Of a stretch of 64,000 bases of DNA, positions 9,394-15,566 are shown piece by piece. The position numbers were made by a program, and so were the translations under genes. Each line of letters begins with the position of its first letter. Positions within the stretch are counted from its first letter, which is position 1. The notes under the pieces are model-generated. The model worked only from the letters and a program-made list of their open reading frames with translations. It searched no databases and was not told where the DNA came from. This DNA comes from CAYSPT01 sp964432985 (GTDB taxonomy: Bacteria > Muiribacteriota > CAYSPT01): contig CAYSPT010000026.1 in assembly GCA_964432985.1 (NCBI GenBank), positions 3,747-67,746 on the forward strand, read 5' to 3'.

Positions 9394-9437
9394 CCTACTA
9401 ATTGATATCTTCCCATAGCTAAAGCTAGTAGGGGTTT
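9394..9437 (+). terminator. possible intrinsic terminator after the DUF2284 gene
   Basis: CCTACTA (9394-9400) pairs with TAGTAGG (9426-9432), enclosing a second small AGCT-AA-AGCT hairpin, and GGTTTT follows. The loop is interrupted and the T-run is short, so this is a moderate call. It lies directly between the convergent genes. Confidence 0.4.
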
Positions 9438-9447
9438 TACATCGTGC

Positions 9448-10404
9448 TCAAGTAAATAAGCTGCTGCCAGCAGTCTCGGACAGATTGATTCCCAGAGCTT
9501 TAAACAGCAGAATCTGCCGGTCGAAATAATTCTTCACCCCGGTTATCTCTTTCAGTTTTCCTCTCGGAAGTGAAAAAGCGTACGGAAACACATAGGAGGG
9601 AAGCGGATAATCGGTACCGAAGATGCACCGTTGGAGCAGTTTATCACAGCGCCGCAGTTTGAATAGCATGGGGGCGCGACTGGGCAGTGTGAGCGCGGAA
9701 GTATCCAGGTACACCCGGGGATAGGTGGCCACCAGGCGTTGAACGGTACCGAAGTATTTTTCACCGAAGGGCAATCCTGTGCTGCCGGCGTGAGCGATGA
9801 TCACCGTCACTCCGGCTTCCAGGGCAGTGCGGAGACGGGCCGGGTCGCCCAGTTCCTGGTTGGCCCCCGGCAACGTAAACTCGTAGCCGGCATGAGCCAG
9901 GAGCGGCATATTCAGCTCCGCCATCTTCCGGAAAAACGGCACATAACGCTGCTCGCCCGGATCAAAATGCTGGATATTCGGCAGCACCTTGTTGAGAACC
10001 GCACCGTGCTCCCGGCAACGTTCGAGTTCATTCAGCGCGTCCTTCCGGGCAGGATTTATCGATGCCCCGAAAAGCAATTCACCGTATGAGCCGGTTTTCT
10101 TACAAACATAGTCATTGGTGATCAGGAAGCACGTTCTGGACGCGTCCAGTTCTCCCCGCTCGTCATAGATGCCGTCAGAGGCAAGCACCACGGCTTTCTG
10201 CGCGTAGTCAGACTCACTAATTTCCCTGGCCAGAAGAGCCAGATAGGTGTCATTGGGAGAAGGGTCATCACGGGGGATACCGCACCGTTTCTTCAGGTAA
10301 CCGGGCAGCCAACGTTTCATTAGAGGGGGACGGAAAATGTTGCCTTCATCGTCACCGGAGAACAAACATGCGTGAGCGTGGCAGTCAACGATGGTCTTGT
10401 CCAT
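9448..10404 (-). CDS. amidohydrolase-family (TIM-barrel) metal hydrolase
   Basis: A 318-residue cytosolic protein of the amidohydrolase-2 type. The N-terminal VDCHAH supplies the HxH metal ligands, LLAHAGYE and IIAHAGST supply later histidines, and FGTDYP carries the C-terminal metal-binding Asp. These occur in the right order for an eight-stranded TIM barrel that hydrolyses or decarboxylates small organic substrates; the substrate cannot be read. The ribosome-binding site is AGGAGAT. The 5' end is remarkable: a 58-base unit covering the ribosome-binding site, start codon and first codons is repeated two more times directly upstream. Confidence 0.8.
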   Translation of the reverse strand: MDKTIVDCHAHACLFSGDDEGNIFRPPLMKRWLPGYLKKRCGIPRDDPSPNDTYLALLAREISESDYAQKAVVLASDGIYDERGELDASRTCFLITNDYVCKKTGSYGELLFGASINPARKDALNELERCREHGAVLNKVLPNIQHFDPGEQRYVPFFRKMAELNMPLLAHAGYEFTLPGANQELGDPARLRTALEAGVTVIIAHAGSTGLPFGEKYFGTVQRLVATYPRVYLDTSALTLPSRAPMLFKLRRCDKLLQRCIFGTDYPLPSYVFPYAFSLPRGKLKEITGVKNYFDRQILLFKALGINLSETAGSSLFT

Positions 10405-10549
10405 GATACGTTACATCTCCTGTCTCCGTTTGGGCGTGGCAGTCAATAATGGTTCTGTCCATAATACATTACATCTCCTGTCTCCGTTTGGGCGTGGCAG
10501 TCAATAATGGTTCTGTCCATAATACATTACATCTCCTGTCTCCATTACC
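10376..10549. repeat. three tandem copies of a 58-bp unit containing RBS and start codon
   Basis: Copies begin at 10376, 10434 and 10492. The second and third are almost identical to each other, and the first, which includes the real start of the amidohydrolase gene, differs at about six positions. On the minus strand each copy contains AGGAGATGTAA followed by an ATG and codons like those of the real N-terminus. Because 58 is not a multiple of three, the upstream copies cannot simply extend the protein. Confidence 0.9.
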
Positions 10550-12005
10550 GAGGTAAGAGTTGCGCACACAACAGGAAAAACAATGCCGGCAGGTAACTGC
10601 CGGTAAACAAGCAGGCTAACCCGGCCAGGGTGAATCCTCCCCACAACGAGTATTGCAGCTTGACGAACCCTGGTTTGAATTCCTCAGCTCGTTTTTTCAA
10701 ACGCCGAAGCCGCCACCAGCCCCCCGCAGCTAACGTCAATCCGGCCAGCAGGTACAGCGCAAGCATCACATGCACGAAAACGGGGACTGCTCCCCCCTCC
10801 TTTACGGTGAAGCCATGAGCGGGCTGGCGGGAAATGATAAAAACCATGCAGGATTCCCCGAGGTAGGGAGCATCAGCGGCATTGGAGAGTATACGGGGAA
10901 AAAGAAGGGTGCCATCGAGCAGCGGCCAGCAGGCCACAAGGTTGACCGCCAGCAACGGGAATGCCTGGTCGAACCGGCCGTTGGTACGGGCGGCGGCCAG
11001 ACCGAAAGCGCAGGCGGCAAAGCCGTATCCGAAAGTCACGGGACCGGCATCCACATCGAAATACCAGTCGTAGCCCGTTCTGTCCACCGGATACTCCCTG
11101 AAACCTGCCGCGCCATACCGTTTCTGCCAGAAATATTTTTCAAACTGCGGGTACCATTGCCGGGCGGTTTCAGGCCAGATCTCGGGGCTGAAAATGAGAC
11201 CGTAAGCAACTCCGCAGCCCCGTGAAGTCCCCAGAGGCTCACCGGTGACAGCTACAGCCCCATACGGAGGCAGCCCCCTCTCATCAAGACACTCCCCGGA
11301 GAATCCACGGCGGGAACGCATGATGAATTCCGAGTGATCGGTCCCGAGCACTTTGTCGGCCCGGCCGATGGCCGCGATAGCGGAGAGAACATCCGTTGGA
11401 TAACACTCCCCGGGATAATCGTCCAGCACGCCGTGAGGTGATTCAGCCAGTTCCCGGGACATACTTTCCACCTGGTCCTTGAGAAGCGGGAGATGGTGCT
11501 TTTCACCGAGCAGGTTGTAGTGGCTGGTTATTGAGCTTATCAGCAGCATACGGTAAAAGACATTCTCGATGTGAAGATAATCATCTCCCCAATGTTCCTT
11601 TACCCAGGAAGCGTGCCCGGGATCGGTTACCAGGTCTACTGCGGAAGTTATCGCTTCGGCAGCGTAGTCCCTGGGAGCAACATCGGAAATGCTGCGGTCC
11701 TTTTCCCACTCTACCTGCAGCGCCTCAGTGCCCAACAGGTAAAACATACAGCCAAAAAGCGGCCATTCGGTCCCCGAAATATTATCGACGCCGAGCTTTT
11801 TTCCCGCCTTGGTCCGTAAACGGTCCCGGGCCCAGCGATGGAGTCGCGGCGTCAACCGCTTGTGCAGCCTGACCGCCCAGCGGGTCACGCCGTTTGTGTG
11901 AAAAGCCGGATCACGAAGATCGTGCACTATTATGAAGAAGGGGATAATGAAAAAATAAATGGAAACCAGTACCTGCAGGACTACATTGCAGTGTTTACCA
12001 AACAT
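10545..12005 (-). CDS. membrane protein with predicted alpha/alpha-barrel domain, unknown function
   Basis: A 486-residue protein with an N-terminal transmembrane helix (about residues 8-27), a large central soluble part (about 60-380) and two helices near the C-terminus (about 405-425 and 455-480). The central part alternates long helices with Gly/Pro/Cys-containing turns (GECYPTDVLSAIAAIGRAD, GTSRGCGVAYGL, DVDAGPVTFGYGFA), which resembles a helical toroid such as that of the linalool dehydratase-isomerase or glycan-active families. I cannot confirm a family. The start is preceded by GAAAGG. Downstream on the same strand come the 58-bp repeats and the amidohydrolase, so co-transcription is possible. 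Confidence 0.65.
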   Translation of the reverse strand: MFGKHCNVVLQVLVSIYFFIIPFFIIVHDLRDPAFHTNGVTRWAVRLHKRLTPRLHRWARDRLRTKAGKKLGVDNISGTEWPLFGCMFYLLGTEALQVEWEKDRSISDVAPRDYAAEAITSAVDLVTDPGHASWVKEHWGDDYLHIENVFYRMLLISSITSHYNLLGEKHHLPLLKDQVESMSRELAESPHGVLDDYPGECYPTDVLSAIAAIGRADKVLGTDHSEFIMRSRRGFSGECLDERGLPPYGAVAVTGEPLGTSRGCGVAYGLIFSPEIWPETARQWYPQFEKYFWQKRYGAAGFREYPVDRTGYDWYFDVDAGPVTFGYGFAACAFGLAAARTNGRFDQAFPLLAVNLVACWPLLDGTLLFPRILSNAADAPYLGESCMVFIISRQPAHGFTVKEGGAVPVFVHVMLALYLLAGLTLAAGGWWRLRRLKKRAEEFKPGFVKLQYSLWGGFTLAGLACLFTGSYLPALFFLLCAQLLPR

Positions 12006-12122
12006 ACCGGACCTTTCAGGCGCCAGAGAAAAGCTGCATCGTTACCACCAGAGTGTAGTACAAAGCACTGTTCCATTTCAAGGACGATGACCAATCATCG
12101 CTCCCTGTCAGTTTTTATACAT

Positions 12123-12145
12123 TGTGTCCAATTTTTATGTACACA
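12123..12145 (+). promoter_or_regulatory. candidate upstream activator site (inverted repeat)
   Basis: TGTGTCCA (12123-12130) and TGTACACA (12138-12145) form an 8-base inverted repeat with one mismatch and a 7-base spacer. It lies about 165 bases upstream of the sigma-54 -12 element, the normal range for the binding site of a sigma-54 enhancer-binding protein. Which activator binds is unknown, and none is encoded in this window. Confidence 0.4.
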
Positions 12146-12285
12146 TTCCCATGGAATCAGCGGTATTTATGATGCAATTTTCAGATAGTTACTTGCTGCG
12201 GCATTTTTTTTTCGTAACTTTTTTCCTGTTATCACCCTACTACGGTTCTGGAAAGCAGAACAGATTTTCATCGGTATTTAATTTT

Positions 12286-12302
12286 TGGCATACATATTGC
12301 TA
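12286..12302 (+). promoter_or_regulatory. sigma-54 (-24/-12) promoter
   Basis: TTGGCATACATATTGCTA matches the sigma-54 consensus: TTGGCA at -24, TTGCT at -12, and exactly ten bases between the invariant GG (12287-12288) and GC (12299-12300). Transcription should start near 12312. It is the only convincing sigma-54 promoter I found in the window's intergenic regions. The transcript would run through short ORFs and two terminators into the ABC exporter genes. Confidence 0.75.
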
Positions 12303-12336
12303 CCTTCTTGGAAAGACTAGTACCGCACGCGGCGCC

Positions 12337-12366
12337 ATGAACGGGACAGGAAGGCAGCAAACGTGA
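12337..12366 (+). CDS. possible 9-codon leader ORF
   Basis: ATG at 12337 opens MNGTGRQQT and ends at a TGA that overlaps the next ATG (TGATG at 12364-12368). No good ribosome-binding site precedes it. It is listed only because the overlap would couple its translation to the next short ORF; chance is possible. Confidence 0.2.
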   Translation: MNGTGRQQT

Positions 12367-12446
12367 TGTTCAACCATGACCAATGGTATGACCGGCAGAT
12401 GATCGTGAGGGAGGAACTATGGGACAGCGTCAGATTCCAAGGTTGA
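12366..12446 (+). CDS. possible 26-residue leader peptide
   Basis: ATG at 12366 with AGGAAGG eleven bases upstream encodes a 26-residue charged peptide rich in Asp, Arg, Trp and Gln (starting MFNHDQWYDRQM). It ends at TGA 12444-12446, inside the following short ORF in a different frame, so a ribosome finishing here would overlap the start of the next ORF. No homology is claimed. Confidence 0.35.
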   Translation: MFNHDQWYDRQMIVREELWDSVRFQG

Positions 12447-12490
12447 TCTTTAAGGGGAGTACTGCGCTCTCCTTGCCACCTCCGGAATAA
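12419..12490 (+). CDS. 23-residue leader peptide ending in Pro-Pro-Pro-Glu
   Basis: ATG at 12419 is preceded by a very strong ribosome-binding site (GAGGGAGG, four bases before the start). The peptide starts MGQRQIPRLIFKG and ends SLPPPE with TAA at 12488. Pro-Pro-Pro is a classic ribosome-stalling motif that needs elongation factor P. The Pro codons (12476-12484) lie on the strand that can pair with the first terminator's 5' arm, so translation of this peptide is well placed to control the RNA fold. It could alternatively be an exported peptide substrate of the following ABC transporter; the sequence does not decide. Confidence 0.5.
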   Translation: MGQRQIPRLIFKGSTALSLPPPE

Positions 12491-12527
12491 GGATACCGAT
12501 ACACTCGGACCCTAACCGCAGGTGGCA
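12474..12527 (+). promoter_or_regulatory. candidate antiterminator pairing
   Basis: TGCCACCT (12474-12481, inside the Pro codons of the leader peptide) is perfectly complementary to AGGTGGCA (12520-12527), which covers the 3' part of the first terminator's 5' arm and its loop. The two structures are mutually exclusive. This is direct complementarity in the sequence; its use in the cell is inference. Confidence 0.5.
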
Positions 12528-12547
12528 GCAACACCTGCGGTTTTATT
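12515..12547 (+). terminator. intrinsic terminator T1 of the exporter leader
   Basis: ACCGCAGGTG (12515-12524) pairs perfectly with CACCTGCGGT (12532-12541) around a seven-base loop, followed by TTTTATT. A GC-rich ten-base stem with a U-run is a strong Rho-independent terminator. It begins 24 bases after the stop codon of the 23-residue ORF. Confidence 0.85.
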
Positions 12548-12560
12548 GTGTAATGTAATT

Positions 12561-12607
12561 ATGTGGCCGCAGGATCTGTGCCTGCGGCCACATTTTTTTT
12601 ATTTTTT
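12561..12607 (+). terminator. intrinsic terminator T2, directly before the ABC gene
   Basis: ATGTGGCCGCAGG (12561-12573) pairs perfectly with CCTGCGGCCACAT (12581-12593) around ATCTGTG, followed by eight T, one A and six T. It shares the seven-base arms CCGCAGG and CCTGCGG with T1, so the 3' arm of T1 can pair with the 5' arm of T2 and break both. Only 22 bases separate its T-run from the ATG of the ABC ATPase. Confidence 0.9.
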
Positions 12608-12629
12608 GAAAGAGGAAGGAGGAGTCATC

Positions 12630-13535
12630 ATGAGTGAAGCACTGGTTCTCAGAAACGTTCACAAGTCCTTCTACGAAAAAGAGCACTCCAGCAAGAAGAA
12701 GGACCGCACATCCGATGTTCCCGGAAATGGTGGGAACGGGAACGGATCCCGGATCGGTCAGATTTTCCGTACCATGATCGGGACCGCCCGGGTTTTTTTT
12801 TCACCGCCATCGAAAGTGCGCGTTCTGGAGGACATCAACATCACGGTGGGAAACGGCGAGATATTCGGTCTGCTGGGGCCCAACGGATCGGGAAAATCAA
12901 CCCTGATCCGCCTGGTTGCCACCCTCCTTCTTCCCGACCAGGGCGAAATCACGGTATTCGGACAGTCAGTACTGGACAGTCCCCGGGAGATAAGGAGGTA
13001 CCTCAACCGGGTATCGGTAGAGGCGTCTCTCTTCAGAAAACTGAACGCCATGGAGAATCTCACCTATGCAGCCAGGCTTTACGGTGTAGAGGTTGAATCA
13101 GGGCTCAGGCAGACTGAACAGGTCCTGTACGAGTTCGGTTTGAAGCACAGGGACCTGTACACCTCGGTAGAGAACCTCTCCCGGGGAATGCAGCAGAAGG
13201 TAGCCATTGCCCGTGCACTGATGACCTCGCCCATGCTGCTGTTGCTGGACGAGCCCACCACCGGGCTCGACCCGAGGTCCAAACGGGAGGTGCAGGACTT
13301 CATCATGAATGTCAGAAACATTAATGACACCACGGTGATCCTGACCACCCACGACATGGTAGAGGCGGAGAAGCTCTGTGACAGAATCGCCATCATATCC
13401 AAGGGGAAGATCATCGCCTGCGGCACGTGTGACGAGCTGAAGGCGCTGTCGTCCAGGGAAGAATCAAGCCTGGAGGATCTCTTCCTCGATTTGACAGGCG
13501 AACAGCTAACCGGGGATGCGGAGAAGCGGGAGTAA
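12630..13535 (+). CDS. ABC transporter ATP-binding protein (ABC-2 exporter type)
   Basis: A 301-residue nucleotide-binding subunit. Walker A is GPNGSGKST (about residues 86-94), the signature is the variant NLSRGMQQKV, Walker B is LLLLDEPTTGLDP and the H-loop is TTHDM. An insertion of about 45 residues rich in Lys, Gly, Asn and Ser lies between the first two strands (about residues 15-60), longer than usual for this family. The ATG at 12630 has AGGAGGAG just upstream; a longer frame running back through terminator T2 is not credible. The permease gene follows after 88 bases. Expression must rely on read-through of T1 and T2, since no promoter fits between T2 and the start. Confidence 0.9.
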   Translation: MSEALVLRNVHKSFYEKEHSSKKKDRTSDVPGNGGNGNGSRIGQIFRTMIGTARVFFSPPSKVRVLEDINITVGNGEIFGLLGPNGSGKSTLIRLVATLLLPDQGEITVFGQSVLDSPREIRRYLNRVSVEASLFRKLNAMENLTYAARLYGVEVESGLRQTEQVLYEFGLKHRDLYTSVENLSRGMQQKVAIARALMTSPMLLLLDEPTTGLDPRSKREVQDFIMNVRNINDTTVILTTHDMVEAEKLCDRIAIISKGKIIACGTCDELKALSSREESSLEDLFLDLTGEQLTGDAEKRE

Positions 13536-13623
13536 TCAACAGCGGATGTAATCATCAGGACGCAGTACGTCTGTCACTTCCGCTCTCTGGATTCCTGGGA
13601 ACCAAGAAGAGGAGATGAGTACA

Positions 13624-14433
13624 ATGAACACGATCAGCGGAGCATATCAGGGCGCCTTCGCCTTCGTAGAGCGCCAGTTCAATCTGCTGAAACGGTACCT
13701 GTCATGGGAGATCGTGTTCCTCTTCTACACCATCGTCAATACCCTTACTATCGGGTTGATCGGGATCCAGTTTGGTGGAGGAGAAGACAACTCCCGGGTT
13801 TTGTACCTGGTTATCGGAGCCCTCATGTGGGGGTACCTCTCGGTAATCTTTCACGAAGTGTCGGAGTCCATCAGCTGGGAGCGGTGGGAAGGGACCATCG
13901 AGTTCACCTTCGCCTCCCCAATCCACCGGCTGGTGCACCTCAGCGGTATGTGCACCTACGCCTCACTGTACGGAATGATCCGAACGGTGGCGGTCATGCT
14001 GGTGGTGATGCTCTTCTTCGACTTCGAAATGGGACGGTCAAACGTGACAGGTGCCCTGCTGGTGCTGTTGCTCTCCAGCATGGCGCTGATGGGACTTGGG
14101 CTTATTGCGGCAGTGTTTCCCATCCTGTCTCCGGAAAAAGGCTCCCAGGCGTCACACATCCTGGAGGGATTTCTGCTCCTGATATCCGGGGTGTACTACG
14201 AGGTGACCACCCTGCCGGTGTGGCTGCAGCCCCTTTCCTGGCTGTCACCGGCAACGTACACCATCCGGGCGGTGCGGGCTGCGCTCCTGGATGGTGCTTC
14301 CACGGTGAGTTTGCTTCCGGACATGGGAAGGCTGATTGCCACGGGGTTCATCCTGCTTCCACTGGGGTTCGTTATCTTCGGGCGGGTGGAGCGCTGGGCC
14401 CTGCGGGCAGGTAAGCTCAAGCGCAACGGCTAG
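13624..14433 (+). CDS. ABC-2 type transporter permease
   Basis: A permease of about 269 residues with six predicted transmembrane helices, including the ABC-2 family features: a Glu-rich cytosolic loop (SWERWEGTIEFTFASPIHR) after helix two and the late LSWLSPATYTIRAVRAALLDG motif. It pairs with the upstream ATPase; the pair should form an exporter of a drug, lipid, polysaccharide or peptide, and the substrate is not readable. I prefer the ATG at 13624 because GAGGAG lies nine bases upstream; the ATG at 13615 directly abuts that site. Its stop codon lies inside the first of two hairpins. Confidence 0.85.
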   Translation: MNTISGAYQGAFAFVERQFNLLKRYLSWEIVFLFYTIVNTLTIGLIGIQFGGGEDNSRVLYLVIGALMWGYLSVIFHEVSESISWERWEGTIEFTFASPIHRLVHLSGMCTYASLYGMIRTVAVMLVVMLFFDFEMGRSNVTGALLVLLLSSMALMGLGLIAAVFPILSPEKGSQASHILEGFLLLISGVYYEVTTLPVWLQPLSWLSPATYTIRAVRAALLDGASTVSLLPDMGRLIATGFILLPLGFVIFGRVERWALRAGKLKRNG

Positions 14434-14439
14434 CGCTTG
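14418..14439 (+). other. hairpin spanning the permease stop codon
   Basis: CAAGCGC (14418-14424) pairs with GCGCTTG (14433-14439) around the loop AACGGCTA. The same eight-base loop sequence occurs in the next hairpin three bases further on. There is no T-run here. Confidence 0.5.
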
Positions 14440-14440
14440 T

Positions 14441-14466
14441 GAGCGGAACGGCTAATCCGCTTTTTA
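14441..14466 (+). terminator. intrinsic terminator of the exporter operon
   Basis: AGCGGA (14442-14447) pairs with TCCGCT (14456-14461) around ACGGCTAA, followed by TTTTT. It follows the permease stop by eight bases and ends the ABC operon. Confidence 0.7.
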
Positions 14467-14516
14467 GCGCAACGGCGAGACCGTGTTTTTCCGCAGAAAC
14501 CGGTCTGGAAGGATGG

Positions 14517-14550
14517 TCCGGCATGGGTCCTTAACAGGATCCATGCCGGA
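14517..14550. terminator. long hairpin between convergent genes
   Basis: TCCGGCATGG (14517-14526) pairs perfectly with CCATGCCGGA (14541-14550), and the inner GTCC/GGAT can extend the stem. It touches the nadA stop codon. There is no clear T-run on either strand, so it may stall polymerase or protect the RNA end and not be a classical terminator. Confidence 0.45.
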
Positions 14551-15474
14551 TTACTTCTTGACCGCCAGCATACGCTCCACGCTTATCCGGGCCTTCTCGG
14601 CGATGGCCTCTGGAACTGTTATCTGATATTGATTGTTGTTAAGGGAATCGAAGACGGATTTAATCGTGGTTTTTTTCATATTGGTGCAGACCTTGGAATT
14701 GCCCAGGGAAAGTAATGTCTTACCTGGTACATCCTGAGAAAGCCTCTGGATCATTCCCATCTCGGTACCCACGATGATGGTATCCGCCGGAGTGTTTTTG
14801 GAAAAGGGGAGCATCCCCCCGGTGGAGCACACGCAGTCGGCCAGTGCCACCACTTCCGGCGGGCATTCCGGATGGACTACCAGAACCGCGTCGGGATAGG
14901 TCTCTTTTGCTTTTGCCACGTCATCCAGTGAGAATTTCTGATGAACGTAACAGTACCCGTCCGGAGTTATTATTTCTTTTTCCGGCACCTGCTTTTGCAC
15001 GTAATTGCCCAGGTTTTTATCGGGGATGAAAATGACCTGCCGCTCTTTAAGGGACCTGACCACCTCCACAGCGTTGGCGGAAGTCACGCAGATATCAGAA
15101 GCCGCCTTTACCGCAGCAGTGGTGTTGACATAACAAGCCACGGCGGCCCCTGGATAGCGTTTTTTCAGCGCTTCTATATGGTAAGTATCCACCATGTCCG
15201 CCATGGGGCAGCCGGCGGTACGTACGGGCAGAAGAACCGTCTTTGACGGGTTGAGGATCTTGGCTGTCTCGGCCATGAAATGTACTCCGCAGAAAACGAT
15301 GACATCTTTATCAGTCCTGGATGCCTCCACCGACAACCCAAGGGAATCACCAGTGTAATCCGCCACTTCCTGTACTTCCATCATCTGGTAATAATGAACC
15401 AGTATGACCGCGTTTTTGTCCTGCTTTAAGCGTTGTATCTGCTTGATAAGATTCTGATTTTCGTCAGATTTCAT
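14551..15474 (-). CDS. nadA: quinolinate synthase NadA
   Basis: Condenses iminoaspartate with dihydroxyacetone phosphate to quinolinate, the second step of de novo NAD synthesis, using an oxygen-sensitive 4Fe-4S cluster. The 307-residue length fits the short (bacterial/archaeal) form. Conserved stretches are VHYYQ near residue 27, VHFMAETAKILNP near 65, and HPECPPEV near 201. C89 (TAGCPMAD), C175 (DGYCYVH) and C263 (SKVCTNMK) have the spacing expected of the three cluster ligands. Neither nadB nor nadC is adjacent. The 90 bases upstream should hold the promoter. Confidence 0.95.
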   Translation of the reverse strand: MKSDENQNLIKQIQRLKQDKNAVILVHYYQMMEVQEVADYTGDSLGLSVEASRTDKDVIVFCGVHFMAETAKILNPSKTVLLPVRTAGCPMADMVDTYHIEALKKRYPGAAVACYVNTTAAVKAASDICVTSANAVEVVRSLKERQVIFIPDKNLGNYVQKQVPEKEIITPDGYCYVHQKFSLDDVAKAKETYPDAVLVVHPECPPEVVALADCVCSTGGMLPFSKNTPADTIIVGTEMGMIQRLSQDVPGKTLLSLGNSKVCTNMKKTTIKSVFDSLNNNQYQITVPEAIAEKARISVERMLAVKK

Positions 15475-15566
15475 ACCGGTACCTTTTTTCTATATGCAGG
15501 TCGATCCGTCAAGTTCCGGGCCGCCGCTGACAATGGTGTATTCATATTATCACCAGTTCAGGTATT

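Noticed and set aside
10376..10549. CRISPR array.
   Set aside because: The 58-bp units abut without spacers, contain a gene start, and no cas gene is near.
12330..12365. Bacterial SRP (4.5S/6S) RNA because of AGGAAGGCAGCA.
   Set aside because: The conserved GGTCAGGTCCGGAAGGAAGCAGC core and the surrounding helix are not present.
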